Shown piece after piece: positions 1 through 12,500 of a stretch of DNA of 64,000 nt. Every line of letters starts with the position of its first letter. The first letter of the stretch is position 1. The stretch comes from Dichotomocladium elegans (lineage: Eukaryota; Mucoromycota; Mucoromycetes; Mucorales; Lichtheimiaceae): contig JAIXMN010000006.1 in NCBI GenBank assembly GCA_025716815.1, forward strand, positions 434,001 to 498,000, in the 5' to 3' direction. A program made the translations under genes and the position numbers. The notes under the pieces are model-generated. The model was given only the letters and a program-made list of their open reading frames with translations, made no database searches and had not been told where the DNA came from.

Positions 1-911
1 CCCTGGACGACATGCTAGGAAAGGGTCAATATCCTCAAAATTATCGAAGTACATATTGCACTTCAAGGCTGTTTCGTCTGGTGAAGACTGAAAACCGGAG
101 TCTGTTGAACTGGCTGAGTATCGGCGGCGCGTTCCAACGGTATCATTATCTTGCATGTAGGGCAATATGGCCTCTACCCCAATGGCGGCGGTAGAGTCAT
201 CTGCCTGAGGCTGAGGAATAATATATTCATTATGATTTGCTGGAGAGACGTGATTATTGTAATCATCAATGTCACTTAAAGCAGAACACCCAACAGCGTT
301 TATGATAAACTCCTTGTTAGGTTTGTTCTTAGCGAGGAAGTATCTGAAGCGTTGATGGAATAGATCGGAAGACAATGTTGAGGAGGCGTCGTCTGACCCG
401 GTAGATCCGATGAGGTTTCGTGTGACGCCTAGCCGAAAACCTCTATATTTAGCTATCCTGTCTCGCCCGGGAGTTTTCCCTTTACCCATTGCGATTTTCT
501 GTTTGGCCGGAGAGATGCGATGCGATAGTGCCCAGCCTCTAGCCGGAATGAGCCACCGTGAAGGATCTGAGCGAAAAGTAAAATATCATGGGGTCAGAAG
601 ACCATGCCCAACGGATGATTTTTTCCATTTTTCTCTTCACCATCAGTATCACGCTTTGCATATGTTGGAAATAGGATACATTCACGATCATCAGAAGAGC
701 CTTTTGTCGACAGGCTTCTTCTTTTTGTTGCCAATGATGTAAAGCTGTCCAAAAGAGCGGAAACATTAAGTGCGTCATGATCGTACATTGTCATAGGATG
801 GTCAACAAGAGAGGAAGATGCCACGTGTGAGTGAATGGACTCGGTGTACATGGTGGAAAAAGTGGCATATATGGACAGAGGATGAAGGAAGAGAGAAGAC
901 GGAGGGTCCAT
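1..911 (-). CDS. Unknown protein, 5' part of a gene cut by the window edge
   Basis: I do not recognise this protein. The start ATG at 911 opens a 105-codon frame rich in Ser and His, and a second open frame runs from 588 to the window edge. They join in phase if an intron lies at 640-567 (GTGAAG donor, CTGAC branch-like site, CTCAG acceptor, 74 nt), giving exon 1 911-641 and exon 2 566-1. The second exon encodes a basic stretch around the ATG at 489, then a Ser/Asp/Asn-rich, probably disordered region. A simpler alternative is a gene starting at 489. The gene continues beyond base 1, so its C-terminus and any domain are unseen. No function is proposed. Confidence 0.45.
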
Positions 912-3900
912 TCACCCCTTTATATACACCGGAGTATGTATTTGTAAGTTATTTCCTCAATTGCCAGATCGGTTCCGATGATAGGTGGAGTTAAACAAAT
1001 AAGTATATACTTGCTTTTTACAGGATCTTCGCTTCCATTAAACTCGAAGTCAGAGATTGAATGATAATTCAACTTGCATGGTATTCCACACCGTCCACCC
1101 CCATCCCAGCATGGAATGTTTTGCATGTCACGCGGTTGATGTGCGGAGTTCCTCTTGCTACTGCATCTCCACAAGCTGAAACAGATTAGCAATAACATAT
1201 AGCAACGGCCGGTAAAGCAATTTGCTCCTACTCAACGTAACATATTCGTGGGTCTCCAAGCCTCTTCATTGCACATGTCGTAATTACCATCGAAAGGAAG
1301 CATTTTGCGCTTTTTGTCAGAGGGCACGAATCCGTCTTTCGCTTCCTTCCTGGGCCTTCTGCTATAAAACCATTCCACTTTGCTCGAGAGCTCTAAGTTC
1401 TCTTCTTTAGTCCCGTGAATCCCCAACCCGCCCGGATAAGTTCATATGGGGACGTTCAGGCATCCTAGTCAAAAGAACACAGGCCCCTTGTACGACATCG
1501 GCATGACCCGTGCGTTGCATATGGTGGGACGACCAAGGATGTCTTTACATTACAGTGCATTGCATATCGTCTACAAGGATGGTACTTAGGATTCTATACC
1601 ATTCACTGGGACATAAGTTAGGATATAATAACCGATACAGGCCCTCACAGAATATGTGCAAGTAAAATTTCTTATCCAATTTAGAAGGAATATAGTAATA
1701 TTCGACGGGCCAACAACACCGAATGATACCTGTAACAACAAGCATTAGAGTCAGCATTGGGGTTACAAACTTCGAGTAGATTATTATGACAGTTGATAGG
1801 CCACCAGCCACTTCGTCTACCGATCGCAAACTTCGGAACCTGGTTGAGAACGAAAAACTGTCGTCAAGGCCTGGAAAGCAACAGCCATCTGCTGCAATTC
1901 TGCCTACATCATTAATTGTTTTACAGCGGCTACACGTGTACGTGTCACGTTGGTCATTCTTCCTAGCTATTAGACTCCAACAACAGTACCCGTTCCTCCA
2001 TCATGATAGCAGAGACTAGGGAGTGAAGTCAATTAAGTAGATCGAACAGCACCCACAGGTGGGTTTCGTATAAATTAATGTTTTTCGGGTTATTGGTTTG
2101 AAATAATTACAAAGAGGGCGCTCTTGTTATAGTTTGTAAATTAACTGCTATAATATTCATAATGGGTTCCTATGAACAGCCGTATGGGTACGAATACCAA
2201 AGTGCTCGACAGGAAAGTGAGCATCTTATTCTCGGCATAGCTAAGCAAGAATGATTATTCTGGGATACGTCCTGATGATCAAAATTATGCATCGATTTTG
2301 GCAAAAATGAGACTTATCTACGCAGGCGAATAGTAAAACAATCACTTTTAGTGGTAAGCATACAAAATTGCTTGAACGATGTGCTCATCCCGCTGACCAC
2401 CAGACAAATTTCACAAATATATCCAAATACTTAGGGAGTCATTTATATTTATTGGCACACTTACACGTAAAGATCCAAAAGAGATCTAATTTATCCTCAA
2501 TAGATATCTCATTACTGTATGACGATGGCCACATCTCACCAGATACTATTCCTTCAACCTTTTACTATAACAATATCGGATTAAATGCCATGGGAACTCT
2601 AGCAACACATTAAATCTCAATACGTTGTTATTAGGCTCTACTGAGGCCGTGAAAAAGGTTTGGCTCATAATGGAGAAGTAGCCTCCCTAACCCGTCATAG
2701 CAATGTTAATTTTTATTAGGAATCATAAGTTAAATATTTTTACATCTTATAGCTTTATAGTAGCCGTTTTTGTATTTATTGATTTTGCCCACAAATGTGG
2801 CATAATGAGGGCAGCAAAATACTCTACTCTTCTCGAATTTGATATGAACTAACGCGGATCTCTTCAATGTGATAGCTGCTAAGTTTAGCTGGAAAAAAAG
2901 ATAGAACTGGAATCTCTACCTGTCTTAGATCCCGTGATACCCTGAAAACAATCAGTACCACCACCGGTGTACCTATGTCTGTGATGGGAAAGAAAACGAA
3001 CACTCAGCATTATAGTAAGGTCCTGTATTTCTATTTTTACCACTACAGACTGTTTTCTAAAATTTAAGCTGTATTCGATCAGCTATCATAAGAGAAGCGT
3101 TCTAAGGAAGCACGCGAGTTTCTGTTTTATAATTTTTCGACATAAAATAGTGGGTGCACCATCGGTTTGATAAATATGGTGCGTCGGCATCTTGATGTTC
3201 CACCTAAGGAATAAAAGGCGTAGTCTCATTATAGAAAGCAGCTATGCACAGGTAGTCATGGGTAATTCATCGGTTACTACAAGCAGATAGCCATCTTTTG
3301 CTACAGTAATACAAAATAGGAATGATTGTTGCTCAGATAGCCTCCGAAGAAAAAAAAACCGGTTATGCCTTATAAGGTCAATAATACCAAACGGTGATTT
3401 GGCCAGCTGCATCAGCTTGTGGGTATATTTCCTGTTGTTAAAATATCTCTACATGAAGATTGCGGTTGCAGTAACGTTGGGCATGCAGAAATGTCGCTAG
3501 ATATTTAGATTTCTCACTGGCTATTCTTATGGTAGATAAGAGTGCGTTTTTTCCCCTGTTGGTAGATAATGGCAATCCAGAGAGATAAAACCATCCAGCT
3601 CACGAAAAGGCTGGTATTTTTCTGAAATTCCAGAATAGCCCAGAGTCACCAGTAGTCGGTTTATCTCATCGGGTTATCCGAGGGTGTGGTACGAGGTCCC
3701 TCGAAATATGCGTGATTGTGTCTGTGTAACTTGTCCATTACTTCGTGTCAACACAGTCACTTCATCAACCCAACTGCATACCTGTACATGCATCATTGTG
3801 GAGGCAGACCATGCTTATCCATCCCATCCTTTGTAGTCTGGTTTCAGTTTCCTTGCTTTCACCTCTGGATTGACCACACCCTCCTTATTATCTGACGGTT

Positions 3901-6244
3901 GCAGAAGTTTCACACACCATGCAATGGCCGTCGCCACTGCGGAAGCACCTTAGATTTTGGCACGCTGCGTTCCATGGTATTACATACACATACTCCACTT
4001 TTTCTCTGGGCACTGTCAGTCATGTCCCACCGGGCAGCAGTTTTCAAGGCGCCTTTGATAAATTGCACGAGGACAATCTGTTATGCCCACCGACGGCGAA
4101 GTCCGTTGATTTAGGACAGTTTTCATTTCATCAACTACGACTTTTTCGTCTTCGCAAACGAAAAGATTGCTTACTGCAGAATTCAGAATGTGTAGAGAAG
4201 GAAAGAGGAGTTCATAGATTCAAACGCTGATCTACATAAGTATATACAGATGAGATGGATTTATCACGCATTCCTGCGTGATATTTCATCATTATATACA
4301 GCATTTGATCCCTGACGCTAGCTCCTCAGGATTAGCGAAAGCGGCCTGATTTTAGAGAATAGTATATATCATAGTACATCTGTGAATCTATACTTGGGGC
4401 TCTACGGAAACTTCGTGAAGGACAACCAGTATGGGGAGACTCGAGATTCCAGCTTTGTTACAGTCACATTTGGTGAACCGGTTGGTCAATAATAGTCAAT
4501 AGGACGGAATTGGTATTAAGGAATGAGATACAATATTCAAGGAACTCATGTTACGACTACAGGGGGCAGACATATGACCTATGTCTGCAGAGCAATGAGC
4601 GGCATATGCTGAGATAAACAATGGAGCTGCAAATGACAATATGGATATTAGACCTCCAGGCACTGTTGCTCGGAAATGCATCTAGGCCCACAGAATGGTC
4701 TATCTGAACAGCAAAACGGCTGTAATGTTAAATAGCAATTGAGGATCAGCTGAAGCGCATGCATGAGCGCACATCAGGGAAAAAATTGTGTAAATGCATA
4801 TGACTTGTCTGACAGAAAATGAAGAATAAGATCTTAAAGAAGCTCTTGGCAAAGTGTCTCTATTAAAGCATCCCCGTGTCTTCAGTACGTATCCGCTTTA
4901 AATTTTTTTTATAAACGTAAAATATTTCTTCTTGGCAAGTTTCAAAATATCATTGAATCCACGTGTTGCTGGCTGGCTGCACCCGACCAAGTTCAACTTT
5001 AATTGCCTTTTCCAGTGAGTTTGGTGCATATGGGAGCTCAGCACGCCCAAGCTATTTATTGTCTAAGACCATGAAATAACTTATTGTTGATAGCTACTTC
5101 TTGGCATGAAAGAAGATAGGCCTGTATATTAGCCATCCGAATTTCCTACATAGGAGGCTCATGCAGGAAAGCATCACGACGACTGATTTTCCTAGTGCCA
5201 CACAGCATATGAGGGTCGGTCGTGTACAGATGTCCAATTGATGGAAAACGCGTCCGGGATAATTGCAATAAGTGGATGAATGGTTCGAGAGAAAAAATTA
5301 GAGAGGAAAGCATAGAATAAAAAGCGGACTACTTTTTGTATTTAATCCCGAGCTGAAGCCCTGGATTTACAACATATTAATTCATAAAAGTGATGGCGAT
5401 TTAATCTTTAGCAACAATTGGTGACTTCAGGCATGTTGGGTAGTGTGAAGTCAATGATCAAGGTTATATGTGATGACCAGATGAAAGTGATCAGTCGTGG
5501 AAGGCGCTCTTTTTTTTGTTTTATCGAATCAATCTTTCCCGACAATGCGAAGGTGAGTCTCTGTATCAAATGTTTCCCTTCTCCATTGTCATACTTTTTG
5601 CAGATATAGAATACCGATTGTTCCGCGGTTGCATTCTCCAAAATCACATATTGATACCATAGTACTGTTGGCTTACTTTAATTGCTACACGATAATGGTT
5701 AGGAGTTGATTATTCTGACGTGCCGCTGGGGAAGAAGGATCATAATGGTTTTATCATGGTACGTCCTAATGAGTATAATATATGATCATGACTATCCGCC
5801 ACTTCAAAAAGTACGGATGTGGCGTTATAGTTATTTTTTTCCCAAAATAAGGACCGGTTTGGTTGTTTGGCTAAATAGGTCCTAAATTTCATGCACAGCA
5901 TAAATAGTCGAGCTGAAAATATCGATATTATTATCAAGAATGCATGGAAACATTATACAAAGTCGGATTTGTAAAGGTGTGAACCAGACGACGTTCATGA
6001 ATTTCTTGTGGGCAAGCTTTTCAGGTCAGTGTAGGCGGAGGATTTTACCTTGTTGTCCTCTGTACGCGCAGGTGTACAACCTCCCCCATATGGTAAAAAT
6101 CCGTGGATATTTACAGGAAACATCAAGCATGGATTTGGCAAATGTTTTGTTTTTACCCTTCTTGCTAGATATGAGCTGGTACCTCGTCCTTGTTTTTTTT
6201 TGTTTCTAATTCTTTCTTTCGTCCGTTTATAATACAAGATCAGC
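912..6244. other. AT-rich gene-poor region, no convincing gene
   Basis: This 5.3 kb stretch is AT-rich and full of stops in all frames. Open frames are short (under about 105 codons) and overlap on opposite strands, as expected by chance. The longest, 3919-4230 on the plus strand, has no domain I recognise. At 5549-5606 there is a canonical intron-like stretch (GTGAGT to TTTTGCAG) on the plus strand, next to an 80-codon minus-strand frame at 5408-5647, so a decayed gene or transposon may lie around 5400-5940. I see no tRNA, rRNA or clear terminal repeats. Confidence 0.5.
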
Positions 6245-8242
6245 ATGAGCACTGCATTACCATCACCAGACCCGTCGATCTTTGCCGCCAATCCTCAGGG
6301 AAGCGCTACCTACAAGGCAATTGGCGTTTCTCTAGCAGTGGCAAGCGGTATATACTCTTGGATTTACTCATCGTGCCTATTCCAATATCCGTTTTGCATC
6401 TCCAACAGGTCTCTTTATTGGTACCAGCTTTGTATTAAAAAAGAAGGGGTTGATTGAATCAACAGACAGGTCAGGTAAAATATACAGGAGCGCTCACTTG
6501 TGCGAGTGTGGATCTAGGACTGAAAAAAAAATGATTTTCCAGGCAATGGTTACAGCTACCTTGGATCATTCATGTGGTGGACGGGCATGACTTTGAGTAT
6601 GTATAGACGAATGTTCGAACCAAACTGTGTTTTGGCGGTGCCTATGTCTGATAATGTTTCCATTCTGTGCAATTTATTACGCAGTGATCATTGGAGAAGT
6701 CTGCAATTTCGTGGCATATGCATTTACACAAGCAATCCTGGTAACTCCTTTAGGCGCATTGAGCGTTGTCGTTAGGTAGATTGGGTGGGTGGGGAACATA
6801 CACAACAAGATGGTGATAGGCGCGTACTCATAGCCACTGTTTTTAGTGCTATCCTCTCCTCAATCTTTCTGAAGGAGCGGCTTTCATTCCATGGCAAAAT
6901 TGGCTGTTTTCAATGCATTATCGGCGCTGTGGTGATTGTACTTCAAGCCCCCGAGCAGTCATCCCAAGACACATCCATCAATACCTTTAAGGGGCTTGTT
7001 CTTTCTGTGGGTATGAGCAAGATGAGCTCATAATGCTTCATAGAGCCTTGACTGACGACACTACCCTTAGGCTTCCTTGTCTATACAGGCATTTTCATTA
7101 TCATTACCATCGTGCTTATTATCTATGTTGTGCCTCGATGGGGAACCACAAACATGCTCGTGTACATATCCATTTGCTCGCTTATCGGTGCCATCTCGGT
7201 CGTATTTACTCAAGGTCTAGGGATGGCCATTGTCCACTCGATCACGATCGAGAATCAGTTTACAAACTATTTTATCTACATTGTCATCCTGATTGTCATT
7301 GCCACGCTCATCATCGAGATCGTGTACCTCAACAAGGCCCTCAACATCTTCAATACTGCGGTGGTAACCCCTACATACTATGTGATGTTTACTACCCTCA
7401 CCATCGTCAGTTCGATTGTTCTCTACCGCAGCTTTGATGCGACTCCTACTGCCATCGCGACCTGCGTTATGGGCTTTTTTAGCATCTGCACTGGGGTCGC
7501 TCTCCTCCACAGGAATCAAAAACTGTCAAGCGAAGATTTCTTGGACGGAAAGCTAGAAGCAGAGAGGGATGATGATGATGATGACGACGGCCAGGTGGGC
7601 CCTGCGCAAATCTTCCCCTTCGCAGGCATCACACGCTACGCAAGCAAGCGAACCCACCAGCGCCGCCGCAACAGCTGTCAGACCCCTGTCAAGGCCGCCA
7701 CCCACATGGGTGTCCATCATCACTTTGGCAATAACAACAGCTGTGGTGGAATCAGCGTGGTGCAATCAAAGACCATTGCTGTCGGCAATACCGCCGACGG
7801 CGAGGACGGCTACCGACGCGAAGTGCGCTGGAAGGAAAAATTCGGCTCCGTTGAAGCAAGGGAAAAAGAAGAAGCCAGCCTGCAGAAGAAAAAGAAGCGC
7901 CAAATGGAGCAGCAAGAGGCCGAAAAGCGCTACCAGGCTGTCTTGGTAGCAGCTCAACAGGTTGCCATCACTATCCAAGAACCCCTTGCCACTCAGCCAA
8001 AGCAGGACTCAGCCACATCTTCCCTTTCTACGCCGTCATCACCACCACAGCCGTTATCGAGCGGCAGACGCCACCAGCCTCCAGCCAGGGGAAAAATGAT
8101 CCGTGGACTTCGGTCGACCCCACCGCGGAGAGCGCAGGACCATATCAACTGGTTCACAGCTCACCAAATTGGCATAGGTAGTAATAGGAAGGATGAGGAT
8201 CGTGCCAGTCTCGTATCATCTTCTACTGATCGTTTGTTATAA
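6245..8242 (+). CDS. NIPA-type (DUF803) magnesium transporter with a long C-terminal tail
   Basis: Members of the NIPA family are integral membrane proteins linked to Mg2+ transport at the plasma membrane or endosomes. Six exons fit in frame: 6245-6347, 6409-6474, 6543-6596, 6685-6775, 6847-7010 and 7071-8242, giving 549 residues. The spliced protein reads through the family hallmarks: FIGTSFVLKKKGL in the first helix pair, YLGSFMWWTGMTLM, VTPLGALSVVVSAILSS, and the later helices with VYLNKALNIFNTAVVTPTYY. About nine membrane helices lie in roughly residues 23-310. The last 235 residues form a polar tail with an Asp run, a Lys/Glu-rich coiled stretch and Ser/Pro-rich segments, longer than in animal NIPA proteins. 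The family assignment is secure; substrate and location are inferred from the family. Confidence 0.93.
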
Positions 8243-8350
8243 GAGTGTGAAAATATACAATTGATACCACAAAAATAACACTAAAAAAACTGGCACACCG
8301 TTATTATTTACAGAGGGAATGTGTGTGTGTGCGTGGAAAATATGTAAGAA

Positions 8351-8791
8351 TTAGGGTGGTATGTTGCTAGGCGCACTAGTGAAGCTGACTGGGGTATCAT
8401 GGAACTTAGCAAACGCTGAATTCGGCTTGACGGAAGCGCTCGATGGAGCATAATAATCAGTCTGAAGAATCGACGAAAAACCGAACAGTGAATCGCCAGC
8501 TGCAGCAGTGTTGATCGAGGGAAGAGCGCCCCACCCTTCGTCATCATTGCCATCAGAGCTTTCAGTTGGCAAAGAGTCCCAGGTTGAATCGTCTCGCTGT
8601 TGCTGCGTTACGGTTGCCGGTGATGATCGGCTGTGTGTTATTCGAGAGGCGTTATTATCGCTACCAAACATGCCAGTCGATGACTTCGGTGCAATATGTG
8701 CAGAATCGAGTTTCTTAGTCAGCAATTCTTCTGGAGTGGAGAATGCAATTGAATTTAATCGTTTTGAGAGATCCTCGTCAGTATCTTGCAT
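8351..8791 (-). CDS. Small acidic Ser-rich protein of unknown function
   Basis: A single open frame of 146 residues starts at the ATG at 8791; the frame is open further upstream to 8944, but that part crosses the poly-pyrimidine stretch and the start region of the divergent gene, so the 8791 start is preferred. The protein is polar and probably disordered, with an N-terminal helix-like segment (DEDLSKRLNSIAFSTPEELL), a DDEGWG acidic-aromatic patch near residue 90 and an FGFSSILQTDYY segment. Short motifs of this type can bind folded partners such as trafficking adaptors, but no specific function can be given. It is divergent from the PIG-Y gene, whose ATG is 142 bp away, so they may share a promoter. 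Confidence 0.55.
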   Translation of the reverse strand: MQDTDEDLSKRLNSIAFSTPEELLTKKLDSAHIAPKSSTGMFGSDNNASRITHSRSSPATVTQQQRDDSTWDSLPTESSDGNDDEGWGALPSINTAAAGDSLFGFSSILQTDYYAPSSASVKPNSAFAKFHDTPVSFTSAPSNIPP

Positions 8792-8933
8792 AGCTGAAGT
8801 TTTCAACAAAAGTAAGAGGGATTTGAGGATAAAAAAAAAAGGAAGATTGCTCCTGCTGCCAGATTTTTTTTTCCTATTGATTTTCTCTCCTCCCCAACCT
8901 TCTCTTATTCCCAGGCATATAACATCATACGCC

Positions 8934-9370
8934 ATGTCGACCATGCATCGGCGACGGTCGTCAAAATCGATATTATTACCACGTGCATCAAGTAATTACT
9001 CTGGCAATATGCATCACCCACTCTACGCTCGTCGGACCATGGCACACTTGTCTGAGACAATACCGGACAACACATATTTGTGGGGTTATGCGCTCATCGC
9101 TGCCACAGCCATCATGTTTATCTCCAGCATGTACGCTCTCATTGGCAGCAAGTATGTACCAGATACGAACAATAAGGTACGGTGTGCAGAGATAGAATAA
9201 AGGGAATAAACGTCTGCTCACAGATGTGGGTCCGATTGAATGCTGCATAGATACTTGATTGGATCAAGCATGACGAATATTACTGTTTACTCGTTCCCAT
9301 AACTGCAATCGTTTACGTCTATTTTATTGTGTGGAACTGGATGGGAATGAAGTTCTTTAGACACAACTAA
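8934..9370 (+). CDS. PIGY: PIG-Y-like subunit of the GPI N-acetylglucosaminyltransferase
   Basis: PIG-Y is a small ER membrane subunit of the complex that adds GlcNAc to phosphatidylinositol, the first step of GPI-anchor synthesis. Two exons, 8934-9176 and 9251-9370, join in phase to encode 120 residues. The intron is GTACGG to GCATAG; an earlier CACAG acceptor would lead straight to a stop. The first membrane helix spans about residues 49-71. The second, about 92-111, is followed by the C-terminal segment WNWMGMKFFRHN, which closely matches the end of animal PIG-Y proteins and is the main evidence. The first 48 residues are a basic, Ser-rich extension that the short animal protein lacks. Its stop lies about 160 bp from the convergent RPB2 stop. 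Confidence 0.85.
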
Positions 9371-9531
9371 ATGAGCCGACAAAATATACCCCCTCTCTTC
9401 CTCCCTCAAGAAGCAGCTTAGATGAGAGTAATGTAAATAATAACATCATTTGGTAGTTTTTTTTTATGTTACAGGTTGTCGTTTTAGACAAAAAAAGTTG
9501 GAGAAAGGGAACTGGGATAGGGGGATGCTTT

Positions 9532-12500
9532 TTATGAATCTACAAACATGCGAGGAGCAATATTCATCGCCATGAGCTCCTGGAAGAGAAGCTTACAAGC
9601 GTAAGGAATGTGAATAGCGGACACACGGGTTTTGTTCTTGCATGCCCGGCATTCAAATTGATTGCGCTTAAGATTGGCGATTGCCATCAAGCCACAAATA
9701 TCACAGACGTGGACACGGTAGGCATCAGAGGCGTCATATAAACGTTCCTATTTTTTTTTTTAAAAAACAAGTAGATGAATAGGGTTGAAGACATGCCTCA
9801 TTATAAATCCTCAATATATACCTTCAAAAACTGAGCGACGCCGTGACTAATCATGCAATCTCTTTCCATCTCACCGAAACGAAGACCACCATCTCTTGAA
9901 CGACCTTCCACAGGCTGACGTGTAAGAATCTGGACTGGACCACGTGCTCTGCTATGAATCTTATCATCCACCATGTGCTTCAAGCGCTGATAATAAGTGG
10001 GTCCAAGGAAGACCTGGGCATTCAGTTTGCGGCCCGTGAAACCATTATACATGACCTCAAAACCACGCTGCTGATAACCCTGTGCTGCTAGTGCTTGCGA
10101 GATAGCCTCAACTGTGACCTCCGTAAATGGCGTTGCATCACCTTCATTACCAGTGAGCGTTGACACCTTGCCGAGCAGACACTCAATCAAATGCCCAATG
10201 GTCATACGAGAGGGAATGGCGTGTGGGTTGATGATAAGATCAGGAGTAATACCCTCTGCCGTGAAAGGGAAATCCTCCTGACGATAAGTCATACCAATGG
10301 TACCCTTTTGGCCGTGACGCGAGGCAAACTTGTCACCAATCTGAGGAACACGTGTCGAACGTACTCGCACCTTGACGAACTTTAAACCATCCTGGTTGGT
10401 GGTCAGCATGACCTGGTCAACGATACCAGTTTCGGTGCTCCGCAAAGGAGTCGACGTATCTCGTTTGCTGTGTGTGGCAACACGCTGACCAAGTTCTTCG
10501 GAATCAGCAGGAATAGGCGCCGTCTTACCGATAATGATATCATCGCCTGACACGCGCGTTCCAGGTGCAATCAGACCGTCTTCATCCAGCTTTTCATATG
10601 TGCCGTGTTTCAATCGAGTAGTGGTCTCACGGGTTGGTTTCTCAAACTCCTCCATGAACATGGTGCCGGTCTTCTTCTCTTGATCCATGTAGGTGCGATA
10701 GAAAAGACTTCGGAAAAGACCACGATCGATACTGCTCTGGTTCATGATAACGGAATCTTCTTGGTTGTAGCCTGAATAACAAAGAATGGCCACGATGGCA
10801 TTTTGGCCAGCTGGAAGCTCCCGGAAACGCAAATACTCCATTGACCGTGTGGTTGTCAACGGCTTTTGTGGGTAATAAAGGATGTTTGCCAATGTATCCA
10901 TACGAATCTGATATGAGGTAAGGTAGACACCCATGGCTTGTTTACCCATTGCAGACTGGTATGTATTGCGCGGTGACTAATGGCGATTGTCAATCTCCTT
11001 GCACTGTATCCAAGATTTCTGCTGTATTACCTGGTTGTGATCAGGGAAGGGAATAATACTGGCACAAATACCGAGAATCATACTAGGATGAATCTCACAG
11101 TGGGTCCATGTATGTGAATACCCGCCTCTTTGACTCTTGACACGACTGGCCAGGTCACGCGTCTCTTGTAGTGGCACGCCATACTCACTCACTTCGCGCG
11201 ACTCATCCAGATCTTCAGGAGTCATACAAATCATAGCTGTTTCTTCTTCGGCTGCATCCATGTATTCGATTATGCCGTCAGAAATTAAGTTTTGCCACTC
11301 GTAGTCATCTTCGGGGTCAGCGAGGCGATTAACCTCGTTCTTTGTCAGCAAGAGCTGCTGGTCCTGTACAATGAAAAGTGGTCGGCAGCAGCGACCTGCA
11401 TCGGTGTAGATTCGTAGCTCTTTCTCCCGAATATCTCGTACAATGCTCACTTCAGGTGAAATATCAACAGATCGTCTCATTTGTCGCAACGAGTAAATAA
11501 GCTCTTCGGGATCGCGATGGACACCAACCCATACGCCGTTCACAAAGATCTTGGTTGATGAGGGAATACTTGACGCTGCCAACTCCGTCAAGTTCTCCAT
11601 GCCCCATTCCTCAAGGAATTCCAAAAGGGGGTCAGCAGCAGAACCCACAGATATGTACGACATAAGAGCCAAATTCTTGACCAAACCACAAGCCTGACCT
11701 TCGGGTGTCTCTGCAGGGCAGACGAGACCCCAGTGGGTGTTGTGTAACTGACGTGGTTTGGCAAGTTTGCCATCACGACCGATAGGGGTGTTGCAGCGGC
11801 GCAAATGGGAAAGCGTAGAAGCGAAGGTATATCTGTTCAACACCTGGGAAACACCAGCTCTGGCCTGCATAGCCTTCTTTTGATCACCCCAGTTGCCAGT
11901 AGCAAGCGAGTACTTGAGACCATTGGTGATGGTGTTTGACTTGACTGCGAGAGTCAGGTTAAACTCACGACCGGACTCAATACACTGAAACTGGTTGTTA
12001 GAACAGCTTATCATCACTCTCACTTCCCAAGCGCATTATTACTTTTTGCAGGTACATCGAGACATCCTTGGTAAGCTTCTTGAAGAGCAACCGGAACAGA
12101 TCAGCCATTAGTACGCCAGCCAAATCCATTCTCTTCTTGCCGTAATGGTCACGATCATCCAGTTCACGGCGCTCCAATGCAGCCAAGAGCAAACGGTGAA
12201 TCATATAACCAAAGAAGTAGGATTTACGTGTCTCGTTCTTATACTCGGTACCAACATGCGGGAGGAGTTCTTTCTGCAGAATCTCGGTGGCATATTTAAT
12301 GCGCTTTTCCCGTGTCGCACCGACCGTCGAACCTCTTTTGCCAATGAAATCAAGTGCAATATCTTGGTCTTGAATGACGAAGGCCTCTTCGATGGATGGC
12401 TTGAGCATCTCAAGCATCTCGTAGTCGTTGTGGTCATAACAAATATGAGATAAAACTTCGCCGTCAGATACCTGACCAAGAGCACGGAATACGACCACAA

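Noticed and set aside
7217..7519. Minus-strand frame inside the NIPA gene
   Set aside because: Antisense shadow of the transporter exon.
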